The notes under the pieces were generated by a model. It was not told the origin of the DNA. It worked only from the letters and a program-made list of their open reading frames with translations, and made no database searches. From Kurthia massiliensis (GTDB lineage: Bacteria > Bacillota > Bacilli > Bacillales_A > Planococcaceae), in the NCBI RefSeq assembly GCF_000285555.1, contig NZ_HE610997.1:535471-599470 (forward strand): 64,000 nucleotides of DNA, in the 5' to 3' direction. Both the position numbers and the translations under genes were made by a program. The stretch's first letter is position 1. Each line of letters starts with the position of its first letter. Positions 7,997-16,842 of this stretch are shown here, one piece after another.

Positions 7997-8194
7997 TTAT
8001 TTATAAGCTAATAAAGATTTGATGCGTTTGTAGTCGCCTGCTGATACGATACCAGCTTTACGTAGGTGACGTTTTTGTTTTGTAGATTTGTTTGCAAATA
8101 AGTGGCTACCATAAGCACGGTCAAATTTTAATTTACCGCTACCTGTTTTTTTGAAACGTTTAGCAGCGCCACGGTGAGTTTTCATTTTTGGCAT
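7997..8194 (-). CDS. rpmI: 50S ribosomal protein L35
   Basis: A 65-residue basic protein ([20 protein letters not shown]) of standard L35 length. It is second gene of the infC operon, 34 bp after infC, with AGGAGG before the ATG. Its expression should follow the L20-controlled leader. Confidence 0.98.
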   Translation of the reverse strand: MPKMKTHRGAAKRFKKTGSGKLKFDRAYGSHLFANKSTKQKRHLRKAGIVSAGDYKRIKSLLAYK

Positions 8195-8228
8195 TTCGAA
8201 TTCCTCCTAAGCTTGTTCAACTAAAAAG

Positions 8229-8750
8229 TTATTTTTTTTCGTTCTTAGGTTGTAATACTAAGAACATGCTACGACCTTCCATTTTCGCACGCTGTTCAAC
8301 AGTTGCTACTTCTTTACAGTCTTCAGCAAAACGGTCTAATACACGTTGACCGATTTCTTTGTGCGTAATTGCACGACCTTTAAAGCGAATAGACGCTTTA
8401 ACTTTGTCACCTTTTTCAAGGAATTTAATCCCGTTACGTAATTTCGTTTGGTAATCGTGTTCGTCAATAGTAGGACTTAAGCGTACTTCTTTTAATACGA
8501 TTACTTTTTGATTTTTACGAACTTCGCGATCTTTCTTTTGTTGTTCGAATTTGAACTTACCATGGTCCATAATTCGTGCAACAGGCGGCTTAGCTTGTGG
8601 AGCCACAAGAACAAGGTCCAAGTTTGCACGTTCTGCAATTTTCAAAGCGTCGATGCGTGATTTAACTCCTAGCTGTTCGCCGTTTTGGTCGATAACACGA
8701 AGTTCACGAGCACGGATACCTTCGTTTACATACATGTCTTTGCTAATAAT
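8229..8750 (-). CDS. infC: Translation initiation factor IF-3, with AUU start
   Basis: IF-3 binds the 30S subunit, prevents subunit joining and checks the start codon-initiator tRNA pairing. Both domains are present: the N-terminal domain ([21 protein letters not shown]) and a C-terminal domain after the lysine-rich linker. The first ATG is at 8735, but GGAGGTGG (8754-8761) is placed for a start at one of three tandem ATT codons. Starting at 8750 gives [11 protein letters not shown] and 173 residues, the same N-terminus as Bacillus IF-3, which starts at AUU. An AUU start allows IF-3 to repress its own translation. The gene lies behind an L20-type leader. Confidence 0.93.
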   Translation of the reverse strand: MISKDMYVNEGIRARELRVIDQNGEQLGVKSRIDALKIAERANLDLVLVAPQAKPPVARIMDHGKFKFEQQKKDREVRKNQKVIVLKEVRLSPTIDEHDYQTKLRNGIKFLEKGDKVKASIRFKGRAITHKEIGQRVLDRFAEDCKEVATVEQRAKMEGRSMFLVLQPKNEKK

Positions 8751-8761
8751 AATCCACCTCC

Positions 8762-8990
8762 AAGTAGTTGTCGCGAATACATTTGTTTGGGCAAGATTGC
8801 CCTAAAAACCGGTCGGATTTCGATGTCCACAAGAAAAGGGCGGACATAGTCGAAATGTCCGCCCGCAATATATATGTACATGCGAAATGCATGTTCGATT
8901 CGTTTTCATAACCTGCACGTACTCCGAGGAGACGAGATTCAGGTGAGAAGCGGGCAGCCTCTACTTCAACCACAAACTATTGTATTCATT
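8762..8990 (-). ncRNA. L20-type ribosomal protein leader with attenuator
   Basis: About 230 nt of conserved-looking, non-coding leader precedes infC. It holds an intrinsic terminator on the minus strand (GGGCGGACAT / ATGTCCGCCC, 8838-8864, then TTTTCTTG) well before the infC start. This architecture matches the Firmicute L20 leader, where L20 binding promotes premature termination. The family assignment rests on operon context and the attenuator, not on a covariance model. Confidence 0.75.
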
Positions 8991-9000
8991 AACCTTAACT

Positions 9001-9029
9001 ATCCTATCATGTACAGCTAAGACTGTCAA
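9001..9029 (-). promoter_or_regulatory. Promoter of the infC operon
   Basis: TTGACA, a 17-nt spacer and TAGGAT on the minus strand. The predicted start near 8994 gives a leader of about 245 nt. Confidence 0.75.
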
Positions 9030-9046
9030 CTACATTCTTTTATTTT

Positions 9047-9763
9047 TTATCGAATACGCAGTTTTTGGCCAACGACAACATGATTTGCATTTGATAAGCC
9101 ACTTCTTGCCGCAATTGTACTTTCAGATACACCGTACTTCATCGCGATACTCGATAACGTTTCTCCAGCACGTACGGTATGTGTTGTACTTGCTGATGAT
9201 GTTGTCGCTGTACGTTTCACTGATTTTATCGATGCTTTACGATCATAGCGTGTTAAATTGTATTGTGCAATGATTGCATTTAACTTTTCACTATATTGAC
9301 CATCTGTCGCATAGACACCTTCCAACGCTTGCGTTGCTTGTTTATAGCTTGATGTGTTCGATACCCATGCACCGCTAAAATGACTTCCTTGCATGATCAT
9401 CGTATAGTCAACCATCGAAGCCCAATAAGATGGATATGCACGGAAATGATCATGGATCGTTACATATTTACCGTTATGGTATTCAGCCGTTTTCATTTTG
9501 ACAGATTTGCCATTGTACGTCCCTTTTACACCAAATAAGTTATTTGCAGACTTTGTTAAGCCACTCGTACCGTAATTACTTTCTAATGCCATTTGTGCAA
9601 TCATGACAGATGGATACAAGTTCATTTGATTCGCTACTTTTTGCGCGCTCGGTGCATACGTGTAAACAAACTGAGATGAACTACTCGCCTCCGCTTGCGT
9701 TGCAACAGCGAACATACTACTAAACGCCATAACCGCTGCTGTCTTTTTAATCAATGATTTCAT
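9047..9763 (-). CDS. Secreted N-acetylglucosaminidase (GH73/FlgJ type) with LysM domain
   Basis: A 238-residue exported wall hydrolase. It has a signal peptide (1-26, cleavage after QAEA), a GH73 domain at about 30-170 and one LysM peptidoglycan-binding domain at the C-terminus (HTVRAGETLSSIAMKYGVSE to GQKLRIR). The catalytic glutamate is in MALESNYGTSG. The linker is serine/threonine rich. It is expected to cut GlcNAc-MurNAc bonds in wall turnover or cell separation. AAGAGG lies 7 nt before the ATG. It is monocistronic. Confidence 0.9.
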   Translation of the reverse strand: MKSLIKKTAAVMAFSSMFAVATQAEASSSSQFVYTYAPSAQKVANQMNLYPSVMIAQMALESNYGTSGLTKSANNLFGVKGTYNGKSVKMKTAEYHNGKYVTIHDHFRAYPSYWASMVDYTMIMQGSHFSGAWVSNTSSYKQATQALEGVYATDGQYSEKLNAIIAQYNLTRYDRKASIKSVKRTATTSSASTTHTVRAGETLSSIAMKYGVSESTIAARSGLSNANHVVVGQKLRIR

Positions 9764-9830
9764 TTTAAAACCTCTTTCTTTTTACCGTCTTTCCCTATCA
9801 TTCCACATTTCCCATAAAAATATGCTTAAT

Positions 9831-9858
9831 ATTATCACATTTCATCCATTTGTATCAA
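9831..9858 (-). promoter_or_regulatory. Promoter of the GH73 glucosaminidase gene
   Basis: TTGATA-16-GATAAT on the minus strand with a TG motif before the -10. The start would be near 9824, about 60 nt upstream of the ATG. Confidence 0.55.
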
Positions 9859-9900
9859 ATGACATCGTTTTGTTACAAAAAAGCGTTGCTTTAGCCATAG

Positions 9901-9934
9901 AAAGAGGAGCAGCCTTTATAGACTGCTCCTCTTT
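9901..9934 (-). terminator. Hairpin downstream of thrS, probable terminator
   Basis: A perfect 12-bp stem (AAAGAGGAGCAG / CTGCTCCTCTTT) with a 10-nt loop. The following T run is short, so termination may be partial. Confidence 0.65.
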
Positions 9935-9952
9935 TGGATAAATATAGAAGTA

Positions 9953-11884
9953 TTATTTATTTGCTTCTTGAACTAAGTTTGCTAAGAATTTATCAAATGC
10001 GATTGTTTCTGAATCTTTAGAGCCGTATTTACGTACGTTTACGCTGTTAGATTCAACTTCTTTATCGCCTAGTACAAGCATGTAAGGAATTTTCTTCATT
10101 TGTGCTTCACGGATTTTGTAGCCAAGTTTTTCTTCGCGGTAATCCATTTCAACACGGATACCAGCAGCTTGAAGTTTTTCTTCTACTTGTTTTGCGTAGT
10201 CGAAGTGAACTTCGTTAGATACTGGGATTACTTGAACTTGTACAGGTGCTAACCAAGTTGGGAATGCGCCTTTGTATTCTTCTGTTAAGAAGGCTACGAA
10301 ACGTTCCATTGTTGATACAACACCACGGTGAATAACGACTGGGCGGTGTAATTCGCCGTCCTTACCAACGTAGCCAAGATCGAAGCGTTGTGGTAATAAG
10401 AAATCAAGTTGAACTGTAGATAATGTTTCTTGTTTACCGATTGCAGTTTTTACTTGTACGTCAAGTTTTGGACCGTAGAATGCAGCTTCACCATCTGCTT
10501 CGTAGTAATCTAAACCTAGATCGTCCATCGCTTCTTTTAACATGCTTTGCGCTTTTTCCCACATTTCATCGTCATCGAAGTATTTTTCAGTATCTTGAGG
10601 GTCACGGTAAGATAAACGGAATTCGTAATCATTTAAGTCGAAATCTTTATATACAGCTAAGATTAATTCAACTACTTTTTTGAACTCTTCTTTGATTTGG
10701 TCTGGACGTACGAAAAGGTGAGCATCGTTTAAAGTCATCCCACGTACACGTTGTAGACCTGAAACAGCACCTGACATTTCGTAACGGTGCATCATACCAA
10801 GCTCTGCGATACGTAATGGTAGATCACGGTAAGAGCGCATTGCTGATTTGTAAACCATCATGTGGTGAGGGCAGTTCATTGGACGTAACACTAATGTTTC
10901 GTTATCCATTTCCATTGGTGGGAACATATCTTCTTGGTAGTGATCCCAGTGGCCAGAAGTTACGTATAAATCTTTAGAACCCAGTACTGGTGTGTATACG
11001 TGTTTGTAGCCTAGAGATAATTCCTTGTCTACGATGTAGCGTTCAATTGTACGACGGATTGTTGCGCCGTTTGGTAACCAAAGTGGTAAACCTTGACCAA
11101 CTAATTTGCTAGTTGTAAAGATTTCTAATTCTTTACCTAGTTTACGGTGGTCACGTTCTTTTGCTTCTTCAAGCATTTGAAGATGTGCTTTTAAATCTTT
11201 TTTGTCGAAGAATGCAGTACCGTAAATACGTTGTAACATTTTGTTATCTGAGTTACCACGCCAGTATGCACCTGCTACTGATAATAATTTGAATTCTTTA
11301 ATTTTACCTGTTGATGGTACGTGAATACCGCGGCAAAGGTCGAAGAATTCGCCTTGATAGTAAATTGATACTTGTTCATCTTCTGGAATTGCTTCAAGAA
11401 GCTCTAATTTATATTGATCGTCAATTTCTTCGAATTTTGCTTGTGCTTCAGCGCGAGAAACGTCTTGACGTTTGATTTCTAAGTTTTCAGCAACGATACG
11501 TTTCATTTCTTTTTCAATTGCTGGGAAGTCTTCTGCAGTAATCGGTGTTTCTGAATCAACATCATAGTAGAAGCCATGCTCAATTGTTGGTCCGATACCT
11601 AGTTTCACACCAGGGTATAGACGTTTTAATGCTTGTGCTAGAAGGTGAGCAGTTGAATGACGCATTACGTCTAAAGATTCTTCATCTTGTTGCGTTAAAA
11701 TTGCAATTGTACCGTCTTCGTTTAATGGTGTTTTTGTATCCACTAATTCACCGTTGAATTTACCAACAAGTGCTTTTTTACGAAGTCCTGGGCTAATTGA
11801 AGCCGCAACTGCATCAGTTGTGATCCCTTTGTCGAATTCTTTTACAGAACCGTCTGGGAAAGTTAATTTAATCATGTCTGCCAT
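9953..11884 (-). CDS. thrS: Threonyl-tRNA synthetase
   Basis: A class II synthetase of 643 residues charging tRNA-Thr. It has the N-terminal TGS domain ([13 protein letters not shown]), the editing domain with [11 protein letters not shown], catalytic motif regions including [13 protein letters not shown], and a C-terminal anticodon-binding domain. The start is ATG at 11884 (MADMIKL), preceded by AAAGGAGAG. The open frame continues 45 codons further upstream, but that stretch is the T-box terminator/antiterminator RNA and is not coding. Expression is expected to rise when uncharged tRNA-Thr binds the leader. Confidence 0.97.
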   Translation of the reverse strand: MADMIKLTFPDGSVKEFDKGITTDAVAASISPGLRKKALVGKFNGELVDTKTPLNEDGTIAILTQQDEESLDVMRHSTAHLLAQALKRLYPGVKLGIGPTIEHGFYYDVDSETPITAEDFPAIEKEMKRIVAENLEIKRQDVSRAEAQAKFEEIDDQYKLELLEAIPEDEQVSIYYQGEFFDLCRGIHVPSTGKIKEFKLLSVAGAYWRGNSDNKMLQRIYGTAFFDKKDLKAHLQMLEEAKERDHRKLGKELEIFTTSKLVGQGLPLWLPNGATIRRTIERYIVDKELSLGYKHVYTPVLGSKDLYVTSGHWDHYQEDMFPPMEMDNETLVLRPMNCPHHMMVYKSAMRSYRDLPLRIAELGMMHRYEMSGAVSGLQRVRGMTLNDAHLFVRPDQIKEEFKKVVELILAVYKDFDLNDYEFRLSYRDPQDTEKYFDDDEMWEKAQSMLKEAMDDLGLDYYEADGEAAFYGPKLDVQVKTAIGKQETLSTVQLDFLLPQRFDLGYVGKDGELHRPVVIHRGVVSTMERFVAFLTEEYKGAFPTWLAPVQVQVIPVSNEVHFDYAKQVEEKLQAAGIRVEMDYREEKLGYKIREAQMKKIPYMLVLGDKEVESNSVNVRKYGSKDSETIAFDKFLANLVQEANK

Positions 11885-11948
11885 TTTAAAAATTCTCTCC
11901 TTTTGTATATTTTCGAAAGCGTTAGGCCACGTGTTGGAGATTTTTGCA

Positions 11949-12215
11949 TAAAAAAAATCCCGTCCGCAAAGGGACGAGATATATACTCGTGGTTCCACCC
12001 TTCTTCCTTCAATGGACACAATACGAGTGTAGTTTCCAAAGATGAAGCTCTCGATCGGCTAACGGGCCGCTACCGTCGACAATTACTATGAGTTCACTGC
12101 CGCTGCTCCAAGGTGGTAAATAAAGTGTCGTACTAAGAGGCTCGCACCAATACCTCTCTCTCTGAAAGCCGTACACTTAATTGTTGTCCTTTTCAATGCA
12201 TTTCAATATTTTATG
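11949..12215 (-). ncRNA. T-box riboswitch (threonine) of thrS
   Basis: The minus strand carries the T-box core GGGTGGAACCACG (11988-12000). An intrinsic terminator (ATCTCGTCC / GGACGGGAT then eight T, ending near 11950) competes with the antiterminator. Stem I features AGAGAG and GGTGCGAGCC are present. A specifier-loop ACC (Thr) triplet is at 12115-12117, followed by ACC TTGGAGC, in the same relative place as the TAC of the tyrS leader in this window. Confidence 0.92.
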
Positions 12216-12221
12216 TTACAC

Positions 12222-12250
12222 ATTATATACTGAATAGATGAAACGTTCAA
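12222..12250 (-). promoter_or_regulatory. thrS promoter
   Basis: TTGAAC-17-TATAAT on the minus strand, starting a leader of about 330 nt. The -35 lies only 9 bp past the dnaI stop codon. Confidence 0.7.
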
Positions 12251-12259
12251 GCACGTTTA

Positions 12260-13201
12260 TTAAAAACTACGACGATTTTCGCCCGTCATATCAACCGGTT
12301 TTGTCATCGTGCGAATACGTTCCATAATACGTCCTGCTTTCACAGGGTCTACATCGCCACGCGTCTTCGCTAAATGCTTTTCAAGCTCTGCATAATTTAA
12401 GTTTGATGAAATAAATGTCGGCAAGCGTTCAGCCATACGATAATGTAAAATCGTTCCTAAAATTTCATCACGCGTCCACGTCGTTAGCGTCTCTGCACCT
12501 AAATCATCTAGCATTAATACCGGTGCTTTTTTGACGAAATCAATTTTTTCTTCTAATGAATTTTCCCCTATAGCACTTTTCAGCTCGCGTAAAAATTCTG
12601 GCACGTACACTAAAATTGTACGAATTTCCATCGTCGCTAGTTCATTGGCAATCGCTGCAAGGACGAATGATTTCCCAACGCCGAAGCTACCATGTAAATA
12701 TAAGCCAACTGACGGCAATTGCTCGCGATTTTTTTTCACGTCAACGATGAAGGCCATCGCTTCTTTATACGCATTTAAACGTTGCTCACTATCAACTTTA
12801 ATATCATCAAGTGTTGCTTTCATTACCTCGCGTGGCATATGCATACTTGAAATCATCGATGCCGTTTTACGACGATCATCTTCGCGGCGTTTCGTATCAC
12901 AAGGGACGTATTCTAAATCAATGTTATCACGTTCAACAATTAATTTCGGTACGAGCCCGTTAATTGGATTTTTACACGTTGCAACCGATTCACAAGCGCT
13001 ACAATCGTGCTGTTGCGACGTAAATTCGAGTAATTTTCCCATACCGCGTTCAATCGTTTGTTGAGATAACTGATGTTCATTGATAAATGATTGAATCGCA
13101 GGATGTTTTAATACTTCTTGTTGAATTTGCTGAAGGCGCGCATTAAAATCTGTACCTTTCATCTGTTGTAATTGTTTATTAATTGGCTCCACGATGGTCA
13201 C
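12260..13201 (-). CDS. dnaI: Primosomal protein DnaI, helicase loader
   Basis: An AAA+ ATPase of 313 residues that loads the replicative helicase DnaC at oriC and at restart forks. The N-terminal helicase-binding part contains zinc-type ligands (C67, C70, C76 and C101). Walker A is GSFGVGKS (171-178) and Walker B is LMLDDLGAE (229-237). The GTG start directly abuts the dnaB TAG stop. A second GTG three codons later (IVEPIN) has the AGGTGA spacing and is an equally reasonable start. It is the last gene of nrdR-dnaB-dnaI, translationally coupled to dnaB. Confidence 0.95.
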   Translation of the reverse strand: MTIVEPINKQLQQMKGTDFNARLQQIQQEVLKHPAIQSFINEHQLSQQTIERGMGKLLEFTSQQHDCSACESVATCKNPINGLVPKLIVERDNIDLEYVPCDTKRREDDRRKTASMISSMHMPREVMKATLDDIKVDSEQRLNAYKEAMAFIVDVKKNREQLPSVGLYLHGSFGVGKSFVLAAIANELATMEIRTILVYVPEFLRELKSAIGENSLEEKIDFVKKAPVLMLDDLGAETLTTWTRDEILGTILHYRMAERLPTFISSNLNYAELEKHLAKTRGDVDPVKAGRIMERIRTMTKPVDMTGENRRSF

Positions 13202-14977
13202 CTACCCTTTGTCTAAACCAAGCTGTTCTAAAATCTTTTGACGTTCTGCTTCAAAATCTTTCACAGGCTCAGCATCTTGTTTATGTTTTTTATGTTGCTC
13301 ATTTTTAAACCATTCTGGCAATAATGATTCATCGACTTGCGGTTTTTGTGGATATGTCGTTTTATAATATTTTTGTGATTTTGCTTGTTGATACGCTTTT
13401 GCATATTCAAGCGCTTCAGCCGCTGTTTGAATATTTTCTTTACGCCAACTGCTCAAAATCGATTGTAAAAAGTTCATATTCAGTGAGTTTGTCGTAATGA
13501 AATAACCGTAATGAATCAGTGCGTTCATGACATCTTTCGGTAAATCCTCATACGCTTCACATGCTTCTTCAACGACGCGTATGTCTTTCCCAATCGGTTC
13601 TTTACCATCATTCATCATTTGTAACAATACGAGCGGCTCTGTTTGTTCAAATAACTTCACGACGTCTGCTTTTAGTGTCGCTTCATTAATGTCCACATCT
13701 TTCATCGACTCAATCAAATAATAACTTCCTGCCGCTGCACGTAACAATTTAAACTGCTCATGCATTTCCGTACTTGGCGTAATTTTTGTCGTTGTCGGTT
13801 GAACGCGGTGCTCAAACTCTTTTGCAAGCTCCATCGCTTCTTCGGCTGTTTTAACACCCGTATTACGCCAATGACTCGCAATAGATTCGATATATTTACG
13901 GTTCAGTTTTCCACCATTTCGTAAACATACATAATGTAGTAATACGTTGACGACTTGTGGTTCCATGTCGTATTGCACGACGAGGTCTTCTGCAAGCTCA
14001 ACGTCTTTCGGAAACGGCTTTTTACCACCTGCCACATTCGTTAAGACGTCTAGCGGCGAGGCTTTCGTAAACCATTCAATGAGTTCTTGTTTTTTCGTCT
14101 GCGGCTTTTCCGTTTCTTCCGCTTCTGGTGCTGCTTCTACAACTTGCACATATTGATGCATCGCTGGCGGCTCTGTCGACATCGTCATTTTATAGTAACT
14201 TGACGCAGACTTTTTCAGTTTTGCTTCACTCACTTGCATCATTTCATCAAGTGACATCATGACGATTTGTTGCATATCTTTTGGAGACAAATGATATAAA
14301 AATGCCAGCTTTGCAATGAGCGCTTTTACTTCCACCGTTAACACATTTTGTGGAATAAGTTGCTCTGATAAGCCTTGGCGAAGCGCGTCAAAATCGAACC
14401 CTTTATGATCAAACGGAATATCTTTCGGCTTCTCTACCCCTGTTGACATTTGTAAATCATTTGGCGGCATATGCTGTTGAACAGGTTGATAAACGTCCAT
14501 AAATGAGCGTGATACGTCTTTGAATCCTTCTGTCGTTGAGCCTTTCGGAATAAAACGTTGGCGCAACGTACGATACGCATGTTCACCAATTTTGCTATAT
14601 AAAAACATCGATAAAATCGGATCATCAAAAAATAACTTTGCATCGAGTGGCGGCATGACGTCATAAATAAATGACCGCATCGTTTCATCTTCACGGCGCC
14701 AGCTACGCAACAAACCGATTGCTTCTAGTGCGATGCGAGATTCAAACACTTTTGCAATCGGCATATCAAGCGCATTCATTAAATGATAATGCGATAAATT
14801 CGTGTCAATCATATCCTCGCCCTCTGCCCATAACATAAAGTACAGGCTGACAGCATCTGGACCGATCAACGGTTGATAAAGCAGTGTGACAAGCTTGCGT
14901 TCATAACTAGATAATGGGAAAGGAATACGAATTGACAGTCGGTCTACTGGTTGTAATTCTCGATATAAATTTACCAA
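13202..14977 (-). CDS. dnaB: Replication initiation and membrane attachment protein DnaB
   Basis: A 591-residue protein of the DnaB/DnaD family, which acts with DnaD and DnaI to place the helicase at the origin. Two DnaD-like C-terminal modules are visible, each with the family pattern: PLDVLTNVAGGKKPFPKDV (near 305) and LVLLQMMNDGKEPIGKDI (near 450). Each is followed by a W-R helix (IASHWRNTGVKTAEEA; ILSSWRKENIQTAAEA). It starts at TTG with AAGGGGGA 8 nt upstream. At about 590 residues it is longer than the ~470 of B. subtilis DnaB. It is cotranscribed with nrdR (21-bp gap) and abuts dnaI. Confidence 0.93.
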   Translation of the reverse strand: MVNLYRELQPVDRLSIRIPFPLSSYERKLVTLLYQPLIGPDAVSLYFMLWAEGEDMIDTNLSHYHLMNALDMPIAKVFESRIALEAIGLLRSWRREDETMRSFIYDVMPPLDAKLFFDDPILSMFLYSKIGEHAYRTLRQRFIPKGSTTEGFKDVSRSFMDVYQPVQQHMPPNDLQMSTGVEKPKDIPFDHKGFDFDALRQGLSEQLIPQNVLTVEVKALIAKLAFLYHLSPKDMQQIVMMSLDEMMQVSEAKLKKSASSYYKMTMSTEPPAMHQYVQVVEAAPEAEETEKPQTKKQELIEWFTKASPLDVLTNVAGGKKPFPKDVELAEDLVVQYDMEPQVVNVLLHYVCLRNGGKLNRKYIESIASHWRNTGVKTAEEAMELAKEFEHRVQPTTTKITPSTEMHEQFKLLRAAAGSYYLIESMKDVDINEATLKADVVKLFEQTEPLVLLQMMNDGKEPIGKDIRVVEEACEAYEDLPKDVMNALIHYGYFITTNSLNMNFLQSILSSWRKENIQTAAEALEYAKAYQQAKSQKYYKTTYPQKPQVDESLLPEWFKNEQHKKHKQDAEPVKDFEAERQKILEQLGLDKG

Positions 14978-14998
14978 CGTAATTGTCCCCCTTGTTCC

Positions 14999-15478
14999 TT
15001 ATTGTTTCTCTTTATTGTCTCGTTGTTTTGCTTCTAATAAGTCGCGCATTTCTTCTAAGAACACAGAAATATCTTTAAATTGACGATAAACAGAGGCAAA
15101 GCGTACATATGATACTTCATCAATTTTCGCTAAGCGCTCCATCACCATTTCGCCGACTTCTTCTGATTTCACTTCTGCGTTGCCTTTACGACGTAGTGCT
15201 TTCTCGATATTAAATACGAGTTCTTCTAAATCTGTGAGTGGTACTGGACGTTTTTCACATGCGCGAATTAAGCCACGTAGCACTTTTTCATGACTAAACT
15301 CTTCGCGAGAGCCGTCTTTTTTAACAACGATCAGCGGCATCTCTTCGACTTTTTCAAATGTTGTAAAACGAAAACCACATGATTCACATTCTCGACGACG
15401 GCGAATCGCTTTATTGTCATCTACCGGGCGACTATCAATGACTTTCGTTCCGTTATATTGACACGATGGACATCTCAT
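14999..15478 (-). CDS. nrdR: NrdR, transcriptional repressor of ribonucleotide reductase genes
   Basis: A 159-residue ATP-cone regulator that senses ATP/dATP and represses nrd operons. The N-terminal zinc ribbon uses C3, C6, C31 and C34 (MRCPSC and CESCGF). The ATP-cone follows from about residue 49 ([15 protein letters not shown]). It is the first gene of the nrdR-dnaB-dnaI operon, as in Bacillus, but the speD gene found between gapB and nrdR in B. subtilis is absent. The ATG is preceded by AGGAGA. Confidence 0.96.
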   Translation of the reverse strand: MRCPSCQYNGTKVIDSRPVDDNKAIRRRRECESCGFRFTTFEKVEEMPLIVVKKDGSREEFSHEKVLRGLIRACEKRPVPLTDLEELVFNIEKALRRKGNAEVKSEEVGEMVMERLAKIDEVSYVRFASVYRQFKDISVFLEEMRDLLEAKQRDNKEKQ

Positions 15479-15515
15479 AATTTTAATCTCCTGAATATTT
15501 CTTTATAGTTTATTT

Positions 15516-15524
15516 ATTATATCA
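15516..15524 (-). promoter_or_regulatory. Extended -10 promoter of nrdR-dnaB-dnaI
   Basis: TGATATAAT on the minus strand about 40 bp before the nrdR ATG, with no clear -35. The gapB terminator lies upstream, so the operon needs its own promoter. Confidence 0.5.
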
Positions 15525-15589
15525 AAAAACACGTGCAAAAATCGAATAGATGTCGTTATTTCACTAAGAAAAACGTGACATTGCTACAA

Positions 15590-15625
15590 AAAGAAAAGAC
15601 TCATGCAAGTCGCATGAGCCTTTTT
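15590..15625 (-). terminator. Terminator of gapB
   Basis: AAAAGGCTCATGC / GCATGAGTCTTTT stem, 5-nt loop, then CTTTTT on the minus strand. Confidence 0.8.
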
Positions 15626-15655
15626 GACGTTAGATATATAAAAACAGTCTTTAAA

Positions 15656-16675
15656 TTACGCGTTAACCGCAGTATTTAAGCCAGCAATTACCTTTTTCGT
15701 TAAATCAACGACACGTGAAGAGTAGCCCCACTCGTTATCGTACCAAGCTAATACTTTCACTTTTTTGTCGCCCATTACCATTGTTGTTAAACCATCTACT
15801 GTCGCAGAAGCTGGGTTTGTGTTGAAATCACTCGATACAAGTGGTTCAGTTGTGAAATCTAAAATGCCTTTTAAATCACCTTTTGCAGCTTTTTTGAATG
15901 CATCGTTTACTTGTTCAACTGTTACAGATTCATTTAAATCAACAACAAGGTCTACTAGTGACACGTTTGGTGTTGGTACGCGAAGCGCCATACCGTGTAA
16001 TTTACCTTTTAGTTCCGGTAATACTAATGTTAACGCTTTCGCGGCACCTGTAGATGTTGGAATAATTGATTCTGCGCAAGAACGTGCACGACGTAAGTCT
16101 TTATGTGGGTTATCAATGTTATTTTGGTCATTTGTATATGAGTGCACAGTTGTCATTAAACCGTTGTCGATACCGAATGTGTCGTTTAATACTTTTGCAA
16201 CTGGTGCTAAGCAGTTCGTTGTGCAAGATGCGTTTGAGATCACATCGTGTTTAGAAAGATCTAATTTATCATCATTAACACCCATAACGATTGTGACATC
16301 TTCATTTTTACCTGGAGCAGTTAAAATCACTTTTTTCGCGCCTGCTTCTAAGTGTTGTGCTGCTTTTGAACGTTCGTTGAATTTACCAGTCGCTTCGATT
16401 ACGATGTCAACGTTCATTTCTTTCCAAGGTAATAGTAATGGATTACGCTCCGCAATTAATTGAATGCGCTTACCATTTACGACTAAGAAATCTTCACCTG
16501 GCTCCACTGTGCCATCGAAACGACCGTGTGTAGTGTCATATTTAATTAAGTGAGCTAATGTTTCTGCAGGATAGCTAGCGTTAATTGCTACAATATTTAA
16601 ATTTTCTGCCATAGCCTTTCTGAATACCATACGACCGATGCGGCCAAATCCGTTAATCGCAATTGAAACTGTCAT
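15656..16675 (-). CDS. gapB: Glyceraldehyde-3-phosphate dehydrogenase, gluconeogenic GapB type
   Basis: A 339-residue NAD(P)-dependent enzyme. The Rossmann motif INGFGRIGR is at residues 7-15, the catalytic cysteine is C151 (SNASCTTNC) and the base is H178 (VHSYTNDQ). After the second strand the sequence reads AINASYPAET, lacking the aspartate that fixes NAD in glycolytic GapA, so NADP preference and a gluconeogenic role are likely. The start is ATG at 16675, preceded by TAGGAGGA. The open frame extends upstream to 16729 without a ribosome binding site. A CcpN-like box covers the -10. Confidence 0.93.
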   Translation of the reverse strand: MTVSIAINGFGRIGRMVFRKAMAENLNIVAINASYPAETLAHLIKYDTTHGRFDGTVEPGEDFLVVNGKRIQLIAERNPLLLPWKEMNVDIVIEATGKFNERSKAAQHLEAGAKKVILTAPGKNEDVTIVMGVNDDKLDLSKHDVISNASCTTNCLAPVAKVLNDTFGIDNGLMTTVHSYTNDQNNIDNPHKDLRRARSCAESIIPTSTGAAKALTLVLPELKGKLHGMALRVPTPNVSLVDLVVDLNESVTVEQVNDAFKKAAKGDLKGILDFTTEPLVSSDFNTNPASATVDGLTTMVMGDKKVKVLAWYDNEWGYSSRVVDLTKKVIAGLNTAVNA

Positions 16676-16731
16676 TATATAAAGTCCTCCTAAGTGATCG
16701 GTTTTTTTAATTAAACATCTTATTTGCAATT

Positions 16732-16742
16732 AGTATAGCACA
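16732..16742 (-). promoter_or_regulatory. CcpN-like operator over the gapB -10 region
   Basis: TGTGCTATACT matches the B. subtilis CcpN consensus TRTGHYATAYW at all positions and contains the likely -10 (TATACT) of gapB. CcpN represses gapB on glucose in B. subtilis; the role here is inferred from the match and the gene type. Confidence 0.45.
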
Positions 16743-16810
16743 TTCATCGAAAAGTAAAACCTTTTTTTCATCGTTTTTTAAAAGATTTTATTTTCTGATA
16801 AATTTAACCG

Positions 16811-16842
16811 TAAAAAAACAAGAGCTTTTTACAGCTCTTGTA
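16811..16842 (-). terminator. Terminator of polA-mutM-coaE, overlapping the coaE stop
   Basis: ACAAGAGCT / AGCTCTTGT stem followed by seven T on the minus strand. The last codons and stop of coaE form the upstream arm and loop. Confidence 0.8.

Noticed and set aside
8743-8973. 76-codon open frame upstream of infC
   Set aside because: It spans the L20-type leader and its attenuator hairpin, has no ribosome binding site and no protein-like composition.
9812-9826. Repeated CATAAAAATATGCTT sequence (also near 27588)
   Set aside because: Two short AT-rich matches with no shared context; chance is the simplest explanation.
9860-9885. WalR box upstream of the GH73 glucosaminidase
   Set aside because: TGTAAC and TGTCAT occur on the minus strand but 7 nt apart and the second half does not fit; the required spacing is 5.
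11885-12019. 45-codon N-terminal extension of thrS
   Set aside because: The stretch contains the T-box core and the intrinsic terminator; a perfect ribosome binding site serves the ATG at 11884.
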